Shown here piece after piece: positions 17,676-25,629 of a DNA stretch of 64,000 nucleotides; the stretch's first letter is position 1, and each line of letters begins with the position of its first letter. Both the position numbers and the translations under genes were made by a program. Under the pieces are notes generated by a model, which saw nothing but the letters and a program-made list of their open reading frames with translations, searched no databases and had not been told where the DNA came from. This DNA is from JAYRSJ01 sp041920215 (lineage in GTDB: Bacteria; Pseudomonadota; Gammaproteobacteria; Burkholderiales; Burkholderiaceae_C): NCBI GenBank assembly GCA_041920215.1, contig JAYRSJ010000023.1, positions 9,344 through 73,343 of the forward strand, written 5' to 3'.

Positions 17676-17689
17676 ACCCCCGGCGATCA

Positions 17690-17905
17690 GCCCTGTTGAC
17701 AAGGCTGGGGACAGTTCTTGCGCAAACCATGGCTTATCCACAGGCGCGGGCCTGCGCGCCAAGTTGTTGTAGCTCGGCCAGCCTGCAACAAGACCGGGCA
17801 CCCACATGCTTGGGCCCAGGCCATGTGCTTGTCAGGCTTGGACTTTTCCGGCTTGTCCACAGGCAAGACCTGCCCCTACTACGACTACCACTATGAGATC
17901 TCAAA
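17690..17905 (+). repeat. Intergenic module, copy A, with DnaA-box-like sites
   Basis: This lies in the 376-bp gap 17676-18051 before the QueD-like gene. In order it holds ACAAGGCTGGGGA, a perfect DnaA box TTATCCACA at 17734-17742, AGTTGTTG, CTTGTCAG at 17828-17835, TTGTCCACA at 17853-17861 and CTACTACGACTACCACTAT near 17876-17894. Copy B at 19815-20035 has the same elements in the same order and nearly the same spacing. The rest of the gap holds nothing I recognise. Confidence 0.6.
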
Positions 17906-18051
17906 CCTATGCTGACGCATGTGGAAGACCGTTTCGGGCCTCCGTTCCCGATTGATTTGCCCGGCTGAGCCGGCCAGCGGCGCGCGCCGCACGGTCCTGC
18001 ATGTCAAACTGTCGGCCCGTTGCAGCGCAGCGCTGGCGCTGACGGCCCCTC

Positions 18052-19167
18052 ATGAGCCAGACATCACCCTCCACCCTCCACACCGCCTCCGCCGGTTTTG
18101 AATCGGCCTGCCAGATCCCCGGGCTGCCGCTGAACCACCGCAGCCATGGCCTGCATGGCCATAGCTATTTCGCCACCGTGCGCAGCCAGCTGCCGCGCGG
18201 CTGGGCGCCGTTCGAGGGGGGCGAGGTCGAGGCGTTGCGGCGTCGGCTGGAGCAGGCGGTGGCCCCGCTGGACCACGCGCTGCTGAACCGCCATGTGGCC
18301 GAGCCCACCGACGAAAACCTGGCGCGCTGGATACGTCAGCGCCTGCAGACCGAGTTCGAGGTGCCCGGTATTCAGCAGGTGGGCATACAGAGCACCGCGC
18401 ACAGCGGGGTGGACCTGGACGCCGGCGGCCAGGCCCATGTCTGGCGTCGCTACCGTTTCCAGGCCGCCCACCAGCTGCCCCATGTGCCGCTGGGCCATAA
18501 ATGCGGCCGCATGCATGGCCATGGCTTCGAGGTCATCGTCCATGCCAACCAGGATCTGGGCGAGCGCGATCTGAGCCTGGACTACGACCATCTGGACGAG
18601 CTCTGGGCGCCCTTCCACGCCCAGCTGAACTACCACTGCCTCAACGAGATCGAAGGGCTGGCCAATCCGACCAGCGAGATCATCTCGTCCTGGCTGTGGG
18701 AGCGGCTCAAGCCGCAGCTGCCCGAGCTGTCCTGGCTGACCGTCTACGAGACCGGCTCCTGCGGCGCCAATTTCAATGGCCAGCACTACCGCATCTGGAA
18801 GGAGCTGACGCTGGACAGCGCGATACGGCTGAAGGCCGCGCCCGAGGGCAGCCCGCTGCGCGGCATTCATGGCCACACCTATACCTTGCGCTTGCATCTG
18901 AGCGCACCGCTGGATGCGCTGCATGGCTGGACGGTGGACTTCGGCGATGTGAAGACCCTGTTCGATCCGATCTTCAAGGCCATCGACCACCGGCCGCTGT
19001 ACGAGATTGCCGATCTGCCCGATGGCGATGCCGCCAGCCTGGCGGCCTGGGTGCTGGCCAAGGGCCGGGCGGTGCTGCCGCAGCTGGACCGGGTGGACAT
19101 CTACGAAACCCGTGGCTCGGGCGCCATCGTCAGCGCCACGGCCTCGCAGGAACTGATCCCCGTCTGA
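18052..19167 (+). CDS. Three-domain 6-carboxytetrahydropterin synthase-like protein (QueD family)
   Basis: This 371-residue protein contains three consecutive PTPS/QueD folds; ordinary QueD has one, of about 120 residues. Domain 1 (about 10-130) has HGLHGH (32-37) and LDHALLN but no nucleophile Cys. Domain 2 (about 133-250) has AAHQLP, CGRMHGH with Cys151, His155 and His157, LDYDHL and VYETGS (Glu233), the full active-site set. Domain 3 (about 255-371) has HGH (273-275), WTVDFGDVK and IYETRGSG (Glu352) but no Cys. QueD makes 6-carboxytetrahydropterin from 7,8-dihydroneopterin triphosphate in queuosine synthesis. QueE follows after 7 bp, which supports the pathway assignment. Confidence 0.85.
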   Translation: MSQTSPSTLHTASAGFESACQIPGLPLNHRSHGLHGHSYFATVRSQLPRGWAPFEGGEVEALRRRLEQAVAPLDHALLNRHVAEPTDENLARWIRQRLQTEFEVPGIQQVGIQSTAHSGVDLDAGGQAHVWRRYRFQAAHQLPHVPLGHKCGRMHGHGFEVIVHANQDLGERDLSLDYDHLDELWAPFHAQLNYHCLNEIEGLANPTSEIISSWLWERLKPQLPELSWLTVYETGSCGANFNGQHYRIWKELTLDSAIRLKAAPEGSPLRGIHGHTYTLRLHLSAPLDALHGWTVDFGDVKTLFDPIFKAIDHRPLYEIADLPDGDAASLAAWVLAKGRAVLPQLDRVDIYETRGSGAIVSATASQELIPV

Positions 19168-19174
19168 GGCCGCC

Positions 19175-19804
19175 ATGAGCTATGCAGTGAAGGAAATGTT
19201 CTACACCCTGCAGGGCGAGGGTGCCCAGGCGGGTCGTGCGGCGGTGTTCTGCCGCTTCGCCGGCTGCAATCTGTGGAGCGGCCGCGAGCAGGACCGGGCC
19301 GGCGCCGTCTGCAGCTTTTGCGACACCGATTTCGTCGGCACCGATGGTCAGGGAGGCGGCAAGTTCGCGACGGCGACCGAGCTGGCCGCCGCGGTGGCCG
19401 GGCTCTGGCCCGGCGGCGGCAAGCCCCTGGTGGTATGCACCGGCGGCGAGCCGCTGCTGCAGCTGGACGAGGCCCTGATCGAGGCCCTGCATGCGCGCGG
19501 CTTCGAGATCGCGGTCGAGACCAATGGCACCCAGCCGGCGCCGCCAGGGCTGGACTGGATCTGCGTCAGCCCCAAGGCCGATGCCGAGCTGCTGCTGACC
19601 CGTGGCGATGAGCTCAAGCTGGTCTATCCCCAGCCGCTGGCGCCGCCCGAGCGCTTCGCCGCGCTCGACTTCCGGCATTTCTTTCTGCAGCCCATGGACT
19701 CGCTGCTGCAGAAGCAGCACACCCGCGACGCGGTGGCCTATTGCATGGCGCATCCGCAATGGCGGCTGTCGGTGCAGATGCACAAGGTGGTGGGCATCGA
19801 GTAG
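19175..19804 (+). CDS. queE: 7-carboxy-7-deazaguanine synthase QueE
   Basis: The product is 209 residues. It has MFYTLQGEG at the start and cysteines at 31, 46 and 49 in a CX14CX2C arrangement, the variant radical-SAM motif known from the QueE family, in place of CX3CX2C. CTGGEPLLQLD and AVETNGT are the SAM-binding and substrate motifs. The enzyme converts 6-carboxytetrahydropterin to 7-carboxy-7-deazaguanine using a [4Fe-4S] cluster and SAM, the step after QueD. It is immediately downstream of the QueD-like gene and doubtless co-transcribed. Confidence 0.93.
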   Translation: MSYAVKEMFYTLQGEGAQAGRAAVFCRFAGCNLWSGREQDRAGAVCSFCDTDFVGTDGQGGGKFATATELAAAVAGLWPGGGKPLVVCTGGEPLLQLDEALIEALHARGFEIAVETNGTQPAPPGLDWICVSPKADAELLLTRGDELKLVYPQPLAPPERFAALDFRHFFLQPMDSLLQKQHTRDAVAYCMAHPQWRLSVQMHKVVGIE

Positions 19805-19814
19805 ACGGAACAGA

Positions 19815-20035
19815 TCGGCTGTGCACAAGGCTGTGGAGAAATTTTGAACAAGTCCAGGCTTGTCCACAGCGCTGGCGCTGAGAGACGAGTTGTTCGCACC
19901 GGGCAGCCGCGGCATACGCAGACCGCCCACAGCTCTTTGCAGGCCGCAAGGCCTTGTCAGTCCAGGGCTTTTGCGGCTTGTCCACAGCCGGCCCGGCCCT
20001 CTACTACGGCTACCAGACTATTGATCAAGAAGTTC
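19815..20035 (+). repeat. Intergenic module, copy B, with DnaA-box-like sites
   Basis: This copy lies between queE and the MazG-like gene. It holds ACAAGGCTGTGGAGA, TTGTCCACA at 19860-19868, AGTTGTT, CTTGTCAG at 19953-19960, TTGTCCACA at 19978-19986 and CTACTACGGCTACCAGACTAT at about 20001-20021. CTTGTCAG and the following GCTTGTCCACAG are 15 bp apart in both copies. The element ends about 25 bp before the ATG at 20049, so it may include the promoter of the MazG gene. Confidence 0.6.
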
Positions 20036-20048
20036 TTGGAATACCGAG

Positions 20049-20357
20049 ATGGACATCGCCCTGCTGCAGCAAAGGCTGCGTGACTTTGCCGCGGCCCGCC
20101 ACTGGCAGCCCTATCAGACGCCCAAGAACCTGGCGATGGCCATGGTGGTGGAGGCGGCCGAGCTGGTCGAGATCTTCCAGTGGCTGACGCCGGAACAGTC
20201 GCAGCAGCTCGGGGAGGCCGAGCGCGTCCATCTGGGCGAGGAGATCGCCGATGTGATGCTCTATCTGCTGCAGATTGCCGACCACAGCGGCGTGGACATC
20301 GAGGCGGCGGTGGAGCGCAAGCTGGCCCTCAACGCGATCAAGCATCCGGCTCCATGA
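20049..20357 (+). CDS. MazG-like nucleotide pyrophosphohydrolase
   Basis: This 102-residue all-alpha NTP pyrophosphohydrolase is of the short MazG/dCTPase type. The metal-binding EXXE is at residues 35-38 (EAAE) with further acidic EEIAD at 64-68, and the family FQWLTPEQ is present. The enzyme hydrolyses nucleoside triphosphates, often non-canonical dNTPs such as dCTP derivatives, to the monophosphate and pyrophosphate. Its stop overlaps the ATG of a DnaQ-like exonuclease gene (ATGA), so nucleotide-pool cleaning and DNA proofreading functions are paired. Confidence 0.9.
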   Translation: MDIALLQQRLRDFAAARHWQPYQTPKNLAMAMVVEAAELVEIFQWLTPEQSQQLGEAERVHLGEEIADVMLYLLQIADHSGVDIEAAVERKLALNAIKHPAP

Positions 20358-21010
20358 GCAGCGGCCAGCGCATCGCGGTGATTGACTTCGAGACCACCGG
20401 CCTGCCGCCGGGTGGCGGCGGCCGTGCCACCGAGATTGCGGCGGTGCTGGTGGAGAACGGCCGGGTGGTGGACCGCTATGCCAGCCTGATGAAGAGCGGC
20501 GCCTGGGTGCCGCCCTTCATCGAACAGCTGACCGGCATCAGCAACGCGATGCTGGCCGAGGCGCCGGCTGCAGCGCAGGTGATGGCCGAGGTCGGCGAGT
20601 TCACCCGCGGCCTGCCGCTGGTGGCGCATAACGCGGCCTTCGACCGCGGCTTCTGGCTGCACGAGCGGCTGCTGGCCGGGCTGGCGCCCGACCCGGCCCA
20701 TGAGTTCGCCTGTACCGTGCTGCTGTCGCGCCGTCTCTACCCGGAGGCTGCCAACTGCAAGCTGGGCACCTTGGCGCAGTTCCACCGCCTGCCCGATATG
20801 GGGCGGGCTCACCGCGCGCTGGCCGATGCGCAGACCACCGCGGCGCTGCTGCTGCGCCTGCAGGCCGATCTGCGCGAGCGTTATGCGGCCGAGCTGGGCG
20901 CGCTGCCGGTCAGCCATGCGCTGCTGGCCCGTCTGCAGCGCGCCTCCAAGACCGCGCTGAAGCGCTGTGTGCAGGACTGGGCCGGGGCCGCGGCGCCAGC
21001 CGGGGCTTAA
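20354..21010 (+). CDS. DnaQ-like DEDDh 3'-5' exonuclease
   Basis: The protein has 218 residues. Exo I is IDFETTG (Asp11, Glu13), exo II is AHNAAFDRGF and exo III is HRALADAQTT, giving a complete DEDDh set. It has the size of a stand-alone exonuclease-domain protein rather than of the polymerase III epsilon subunit, as it lacks the alpha-binding tail. It is translated from an ATGA overlap with the MazG-like gene. It probably trims or proofreads DNA or small RNA; the actual substrate is not evident. Confidence 0.88.
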   Translation: MSSGQRIAVIDFETTGLPPGGGGRATEIAAVLVENGRVVDRYASLMKSGAWVPPFIEQLTGISNAMLAEAPAAAQVMAEVGEFTRGLPLVAHNAAFDRGFWLHERLLAGLAPDPAHEFACTVLLSRRLYPEAANCKLGTLAQFHRLPDMGRAHRALADAQTTAALLLRLQADLRERYAAELGALPVSHALLARLQRASKTALKRCVQDWAGAAAPAGA

Positions 21011-21106
21011 AAAAACAGCGCTGTCAAGGGCGTGATTTCGCGCGTTTGACGCGGACAATTCCGCCCTTTCGTTCTTTCGTTTCTCTGTTCGCGCTGATTG
21101 ATCCCT

Positions 21107-21628
21107 ATGTCGAGTATCCAGGTTCGTCCGGCCACCCTGCGTGATGCCAAAGCCATTGCCGAGATTCATGTTGCAGCCTGGCAGGACGCCTACAAGGGCC
21201 TGCTGCCCGATGCCACGCTGGAGACCTTGTCGGTGCAGAAGCGTCAGGCCTACTGGCGCGAAGCCATCGACCATTGCGAGCCGCAGGTGATGGTGGCGCA
21301 TATCGACAACGAGATCATGGGCTTTGTCGGCTTCGACCGCTCGCGCGACAAGGGCACGCCCTCGTCGACCGGCGAGATCTGGGCCCTGTATGCCAAGCCG
21401 GTGCACTGGGACAAGGGCGTGGGCCTGGCCCTGTGGGACGCGGCCCGCGACGGCTTGCAGGAAGAGGGCTGCATCAAGGTCACGCTGTGGACCTATCTGC
21501 GCAACGAGCGCGCGCTGCGCTTCTTCGAGTTGGCCGGCTTCAAGCGTGAGCAGGGCAGCCTCAAGACCACCGATGTGGGTGGCGGCGTGCGCCTGGAAGA
21601 GCTGCGCCTGCAACGCTCGCTGATGTAA
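21107..21628 (+). CDS. GNAT family N-acetyltransferase
   Basis: This is a 173-residue protein with the GNAT layout: VRPATLRDAKAIAEIHVAAWQDAYKG at the N-terminus (a common start of the family), IMGFVGFDR as strand 4, IWALYAKPVHWDKGVGLALWDAA as motif A (the pyrophosphate loop is KGVG rather than the usual RGxG), and NERALRFFELAGF as motif B. It should use acetyl-CoA; the acceptor is unknown. The ATG at 21107 is preferred to a TTG three codons upstream. It precedes the AbrB/PIN pair by 17 bp. Confidence 0.88.
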   Translation: MSSIQVRPATLRDAKAIAEIHVAAWQDAYKGLLPDATLETLSVQKRQAYWREAIDHCEPQVMVAHIDNEIMGFVGFDRSRDKGTPSSTGEIWALYAKPVHWDKGVGLALWDAARDGLQEEGCIKVTLWTYLRNERALRFFELAGFKREQGSLKTTDVGGGVRLEELRLQRSLM

Positions 21629-21645
21629 GCGGGGGGCGCTTCGCC

Positions 21646-21945
21646 ATGAGCCAGGTGCTGGCCAAGCTGACGGCCAAGAACCAGCTGACCCTGCCCAAGA
21701 GCGTCACCACGCCGCTGGGCGAGGTCCAGTACTTCGAGGTGCAGAGCCGGGCCGGTCAGATCATCCTGACCCCGGTGCGCATCCAGCGCGGCGATGCGCT
21801 GCGGGCCAAGCTGGCCGAGCTGGCGCTGGACGAAAGCCAGCTCGACGCTGCGCTGGCGTTTGCCGAGACCCAGCCTTCAGCCGGCAAGGTGGCCGGGAAG
21901 AAGCCGGCAGTGCCGACCCGCAGGGCCGGTTCCAAGAAGCGATGA
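21646..21945 (+). CDS. AbrB/MazE/SpoVT-fold antitoxin
   Basis: The product is 99 residues. The first 45 (KLTAKNQLTLPKSV, YFEVQSRAGQIILTPVRI) form a swapped-hairpin AbrB-like DNA-binding domain. The tail is Lys/Arg/Pro rich and may wrap the toxin. The stop codon overlaps the ATG of a PIN-domain gene (ATGA), the standard arrangement of a type II antitoxin before its toxin. Autorepression by the complex is expected from the family. The upstream GNAT gene is only 17 bp away, so it may share the transcript. Confidence 0.83.
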   Translation: MSQVLAKLTAKNQLTLPKSVTTPLGEVQYFEVQSRAGQIILTPVRIQRGDALRAKLAELALDESQLDAALAFAETQPSAGKVAGKKPAVPTRRAGSKKR

Positions 21946-22418
21946 GCGCTGGCGCTGCGCGACGCCGGCCAGCCCGAGCGCCGGCCGCACCGGCGGTTGT
22001 CTTCGACCTGACCCTGTTGCTGCGCGCGCTGCTGCTGAGCGATACGGCGGCCAAGGCCTTGCGCCAGAGCTGGCAGCAGGGGCGCTGCCGGCCGCTGATC
22101 TGCACCGGTACCGCCGAGGGCCTGATGCGCGCGCTGCTGAGTCCGGGTCTGGGGCTGGACAAGGCCCAATGCCTGGAGCTGCTGGCCGATTTCCTGCCCT
22201 ATGCCCAGGTGGTGCAGCTACCGGTGCGCGCCGGCGCCAGATCGGCGCGCCTGACCGGTCTGCAGCAGCAGGTGCTGAGACTGGCGAGGCAGGCGCCCGC
22301 GCAGCTGCTGGTCAGTGATAACCCCGAGATGAAGCGTTCGTTTGTGCGCAGTTCGTCAGCGGCAAAATCTGCCGGTTGCGAAATCATCGGCAGCGCGGAA
22401 TTCTTGGCAGCTTTTTGA
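21942..22418 (+). CDS. PIN-domain ribonuclease toxin (COG1569-like)
   Basis: The protein has 158 residues with a basic, Ala/Pro-rich start. The PIN fold begins at VVFDLTLLLRALLLS (Asp22). TGTAEGLMRALL supplies the second acidic residue and QLLVSDNPEMKRSFV the third, so a catalytic acid triad is plausible though less canonical than in VapC. Such toxins cleave tRNA or other RNA. It overlaps the AbrB-like antitoxin gene by 4 bp. The pair would form a stable toxin-antitoxin operon. Confidence 0.72.
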   Translation: MSAGAARRRPARAPAAPAVVFDLTLLLRALLLSDTAAKALRQSWQQGRCRPLICTGTAEGLMRALLSPGLGLDKAQCLELLADFLPYAQVVQLPVRAGARSARLTGLQQQVLRLARQAPAQLLVSDNPEMKRSFVRSSSAAKSAGCEIIGSAEFLAAF

Positions 22419-22456
22419 ATCAAACCGTCGCGGCGCTCTGCTAGATTGCTGGCGCT

Positions 22457-22675
22457 ATGAGTGGCAATTTCGACCGTTCGATTTCCAGTGGCATGTGGCG
22501 CGTGGTGTTCTACGAACGCCGCGGCATGCGCATAGAGATGGACAAGACCGGTCCCTGGCTGCCCAACAAGCGCTTGGCCCAGCAATGGGCTCATTGGTTC
22601 GGTGAGCAGGGTTACCACGTGGCCCTGCAGGACCAGACGGGCAGCATGGAAAAGCTCAGCCAGGGCCTGCCCTGA
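22457..22675 (+). CDS. Small hypothetical protein
   Basis: The 72-residue frame starts at ATG 22457 and encodes a soluble, Trp-rich, mixed-charge protein (WRVVFYERRGMRIEMDKTG, QQWAHWFGEQGYHVALQDQ). I do not recognise the family. The composition is that of a real small protein, not of a G+C-driven shadow frame, and the position downstream of the PIN toxin and before the convergent PEP-CTERM gene leaves room for it. No clear ribosome binding site is present. Confidence 0.55.
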   Translation: MSGNFDRSISSGMWRVVFYERRGMRIEMDKTGPWLPNKRLAQQWAHWFGEQGYHVALQDQTGSMEKLSQGLP

Positions 22676-22714
22676 GCTTGCGCCACGGCTGGGCCCGGGC
22701 AAGAACCCTGATAT

Positions 22715-23425
22715 TCAGCTGCGGCGACGGCGTGCGATGAAGCCGATGGCCGCCAGCCCGGCCAGCATCAGCGCATAGCTCTCGGGTTCGGGCACCGCAC
22801 TGACGGTGCCGCTGAAGCTCACCATATCAAAGCGCCAGGTACCGCTGCTGCCGTAGCTGCTGCCGCTGGCTGCCGCCGCATAGCTGCCGCTGCCGGGCGC
22901 GAAGCTGGCCAGCACGCGCACCGCAAAGCTGGCGTTGTTGTCGGCGCCGCTGATGGCCGAGAAATCGTAGACATTGCTATTGGCCCAGACCGAACCCTCG
23001 GTGGCGGCGAAGCTGCCGAAGTTCACGAAGTTGACGCCGTCCAGGCTGTACTGGATGGTGGCATCACGGGCAGCGGTATTGCTGTGGCGCAGGTCGAAGC
23101 TCAGCTTGATGTCCTGGAAGCCCAGCGTCGAGAGGCTGAACTGCACGCCACGGCTGTTATTGCCCTGGCCCTGGGCCGCGAAGCTGCTGATGTTCCAACC
23201 GCTGTCATCGGTGACGATCGGATCGCTGGAGCCGCTGCCGCTGGCGAACGTGGCGGTCGTGCCGCCCACCAGGCTGGCCATGCCGCTGCCCACGCTGGCA
23301 ACGAGGGTGCCGGTGCCGGTGCTGGCATCGGCCGGCGTGGAGTTGAAGTTCCACTGGGTGATGGTGTCGGCCTGGACGGCCAGCGGTGCGGCCAGGGCCA
23401 GCAGGAGCAGGGTTTTCTTGTTCAT
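22715..23425 (-). CDS. PEP-CTERM sorting domain protein (paralogue 1)
   Basis: The product is 236 residues. It has a signal peptide (MNKKTLLLLALAAPLAVQA), a Ser/Gly/Asn-rich mature domain with WNFNS, SFDLRHSNT and YSLDGVNF, and a C-terminal VPEPESYALMLAG followed by a hydrophobic stretch and RRRRS at 211-236. That tail is the PEP-CTERM signal, removed by an exosortase so that the protein is released or attached to exopolysaccharide. A closely similar gene lies upstream on the same strand. No exosortase gene is in the window. Confidence 0.92.
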   Translation of the reverse strand: MNKKTLLLLALAAPLAVQADTITQWNFNSTPADASTGTGTLVASVGSGMASLVGGTTATFASGSGSSDPIVTDDSGWNISSFAAQGQGNNSRGVQFSLSTLGFQDIKLSFDLRHSNTAARDATIQYSLDGVNFVNFGSFAATEGSVWANSNVYDFSAISGADNNASFAVRVLASFAPGSGSYAAAASGSSYGSSGTWRFDMVSFSGTVSAVPEPESYALMLAGLAAIGFIARRRRS

Positions 23426-23694
23426 GATGTGCGGGACTGGGTGTGCGGCATTGGTGCATCGCAGTGTCGTCATGCCGCAAGGCGCACTGCCGGACCGGCC
23501 AGCCAGGCGGGCTAGAGGGTCCACCGCCACACTGTCGGCGGCGTGGCGCGGGGCGTCAACGTTTGCGCCTGCCCCTATCCCCTTGTATGAGGGGTCAGGT
23601 TTTTACCAGTCTGTGGGTATCAGCCGCTGAATCCTGCCGTCAGGCCTCGGTCTGGGCGGCCGGTTTGCGCAAACGGACTTGCTCCTGCCAGTGG

Positions 23695-23722
23695 CCAAGC
23701 CCCGCAGCGTTGCGGGGCTTGG
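23695..23722 (-). terminator. Hairpin downstream of PEP-CTERM paralogue 2
   Basis: A perfect 12-bp stem, CCAAGCCCCGCA (23695-23706) and TGCGGGGCTTGG (23711-23722), encloses a GCGT loop 46 bp after the stop of the minus-strand gene at 23769. There is no T-run, so it may act as a weak terminator or mRNA-stabilising structure. The 343-bp gap 23426-23768 also holds a 12-bp palindrome GTTTGCGCAAAC (23663-23674) of unknown meaning. Confidence 0.5.
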
Positions 23723-23768
23723 CGCACCGGTCAGGTGCGGGGCCAGGTCTTGCCGGCCCCGGTGCTAC

Positions 23769-24452
23769 TCAGCCGCGGCGGCGGCGGGCGACGAAACCAA
23801 CGGCCGCCAAGCCGGCCAGCATCAGCGCATAGCTCTCGGGCTCGGGCACGGCGCTGACCTGGCCGCTGATCGTCACCATATCGAAGCGCCAGGTGCCGCC
23901 GGCATAGCTGCTGCCGGACTTGCTGGCCGCATAGGCATTGCTGCCGGGCGCGAAGCTGGCCAGCACGCGGAAGGCGAAGCTGGCATTGTTGGCCACACCG
24001 GCGATGCCGCTGAGGTCGATGCTGCGCTGGTTGAACCAGGTGTCGCCGCCGTTGCCGTCGAACTGGGCGATGTCGATGAAGTTGATGCCGTCCAGGCTGT
24101 ACTGGGCCTGTTCCCAGCGCGAGCTGGTGTTGCTGTGGCGCAGGTCGTAGTTCAGCACGATGCTGTCGAAGCCGACGGTGCTGATGTTGAACTGCACGCC
24201 GCGCTGCTTGTCCTCGCTGCCCTGGGCCGCATAGCTGGTGGTCTGCAGGCCCAGATCGCCGCTGGCGGCCGGGTCGCTGGAGCCGTTGCCGCTATTGAAG
24301 CCGCTGTGGCTGACGCCACCGACAAAGCTGATGCTGCCCATGCCGATCTCAGGGATCAGATCGCTGTCGTTGAAGTCCCACAGGCCCAGCACATCGGCGC
24401 TGGCGGGCAGGCTCAGCGCGGCAATGCTCAGCGCGATCAGGGTCTTGTTCAT
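23769..24452 (-). CDS. PEP-CTERM sorting domain protein (paralogue 2)
   Basis: This 227-residue protein has a signal peptide (MNKTLIALSIAALSLPASA), a mature domain with WDFND, NYDLRHSNTSS and YSLDGINF, and the tail VPEPESYALMLAG-hydrophobic-RRRRG at 202-227. It shares the same order of motifs with the neighbour at 22715 and arose with it by tandem duplication. Both lack cysteines. They should be exported and processed by exosortase/archaeosortase-type machinery and end up in the extracellular matrix. The ligand or role is unknown. Confidence 0.92.
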   Translation of the reverse strand: MNKTLIALSIAALSLPASADVLGLWDFNDSDLIPEIGMGSISFVGGVSHSGFNSGNGSSDPAASGDLGLQTTSYAAQGSEDKQRGVQFNISTVGFDSIVLNYDLRHSNTSSRWEQAQYSLDGINFIDIAQFDGNGGDTWFNQRSIDLSGIAGVANNASFAFRVLASFAPGSNAYAASKSGSSYAGGTWRFDMVTISGQVSAVPEPESYALMLAGLAAVGFVARRRRG

Positions 24453-24549
24453 GGCGTGTTCCTTGATAAGGGTGACTGTCGGGCTTCGCACTGTGGAAGC
24501 CGGTGATGACAGCGCCATGAAGCCTCGACCCCGCGAACAAGGGGGCAAT

Positions 24550-25629
24550 TCAGGCCGCAGCCCGAAAGCCGCGCTGTTCGAGCGCCCAGCCCTCGGTGGC
24601 GCGCGGCGGCGCGTGCCTCTGCACATGGACGGTGGCCAGGCGCTTGGCGGCAGCGCGCTGCACCAGGGCCTCGGCCTGGGCGGCGCTGAGCCGCAGTGCG
24701 AAGCGGGTCCAGCGCTTCATCACCAGCGTCTGCTGCCAGGCGTCTTCCAGGGCCCAGCGTATCTGCTGCGGCTCGGTCAGGGCCTGCGCCGCCAGCACCC
24801 GGGGCGCCAGGGCCAGTACAAAGCGGTTGAAGTCGGCGCGCAGGGCCTCGTCGGGCAGCAGGGCCTCGATGCGGGCAAGGCGTGCACTCCAGCCCGGCGT
24901 GGCCAGCTGACGGGTCACCAGGGCCTGCAGGGCCTGGATCGGATTGAACAGGCGCAGGCGATTGGGCGGCAGCACGCTCAGCGGCAGGGTGGCGGCCAGC
25001 TGATGGGGCAGCTCGGTGACGAAGCTGCACAGCACCGCGATGCGCTGCCACGCGGCTGCATCCAGGCCTGCTACCTTGTTGAAGGGGCCTTGCTGCAGGC
25101 TGGCAGCCAGCGCGCTGGCGCTGGCCCAGTCGTGGCGCGCCTTGGCCGCATTGGCGCCGCGGCTCATCATCGCCAGATTGCCGGCGGCATAGCCGGCATC
25201 GTCGCGCACCCGGTCGATCGACTGGCTGCGCTCGTCCAGAGTGCGGCGGCTGATCGGGCAATGTTCGACCGTCAGCTGCTGCAGATAGTTGGGGGTCAGC
25301 TCCACGCTCTCGAAGCTGCGGCCGCGTGCCCAGGCATGGCAGCGCAGCTGCAGCCAGAGCCGGGTGTGGGGGCTGGCTTTGAGGGTGCGGCGGCCGAAGG
25401 TGGCGCTGCCGGCCTGCCAGCCCTGCAGCAGCGGCGATTCGGCGTAGAGATGGACGACCGGCGGGTTCAGCCCATGATGGGCATGGTCCCAGCCCAGCTC
25501 GAAGCCCAGGCGGGCATGGGGCTGTGCATGGGCATCAGCGGGCTGAGGGGGTTCGTCCAGGGCCAGCTCGGCCTGGGGGCCGGGCGTCTGGATCATCACC
25601 ATCTGCTTTGTAGCTGCGATCTGTGCCAT
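24550..25629 (-). CDS. Hypothetical protein with HNH-like motif
   Basis: The product is 359 residues from the ATG at 25629, behind GGAGCAAGAG. Residues about 121-163 read EHCPISRRTLDE...SIDRVRDDAGYAAGNLAMMSRGANAAK. The Cys-Pro, the IDR-DD-GY-GN spacing and the final N resemble the core of HNH/His-Me finger proteins, though a clear first His is not seen. The flanks are helical with many Ala, Leu and Gln. It is divergent from a WYL-domain regulator (128 bp between the starts), which probably controls it. I do not recognise a named family; nuclease activity is a guess. Confidence 0.6.
   Translation of the reverse strand: MAQIAATKQMVMIQTPGPQAELALDEPPQPADAHAQPHARLGFELGWDHAHHGLNPPVVHLYAESPLLQGWQAGSATFGRRTLKASPHTRLWLQLRCHAWARGRSFESVELTPNYLQQLTVEHCPISRRTLDERSQSIDRVRDDAGYAAGNLAMMSRGANAAKARHDWASASALAASLQQGPFNKVAGLDAAAWQRIAVLCSFVTELPHQLAATLPLSVLPPNRLRLFNPIQALQALVTRQLATPGWSARLARIEALLPDEALRADFNRFVLALAPRVLAAQALTEPQQIRWALEDAWQQTLVMKRWTRFALRLSAAQAEALVQRAAAKRLATVHVQRHAPPRATEGWALEQRGFRAAA

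Noticed and set aside
17718..17915. 65-codon frame in the gap before the QueD-like gene
   Set aside because: It covers the repeated DnaA-box-like module, which is not kept in frame in copy B, so it is unlikely to be coding.
17676..18051. Possible replication origin because of the DnaA box
   Set aside because: Only one perfect box, no AT-rich unwinding region and no dnaA or dnaN gene nearby.
23663..23674. 12-bp palindrome GTTTGCGCAAAC as an operator
   Set aside because: It lies behind both PEP-CTERM-gene promoters and has no partner site; no functional argument.
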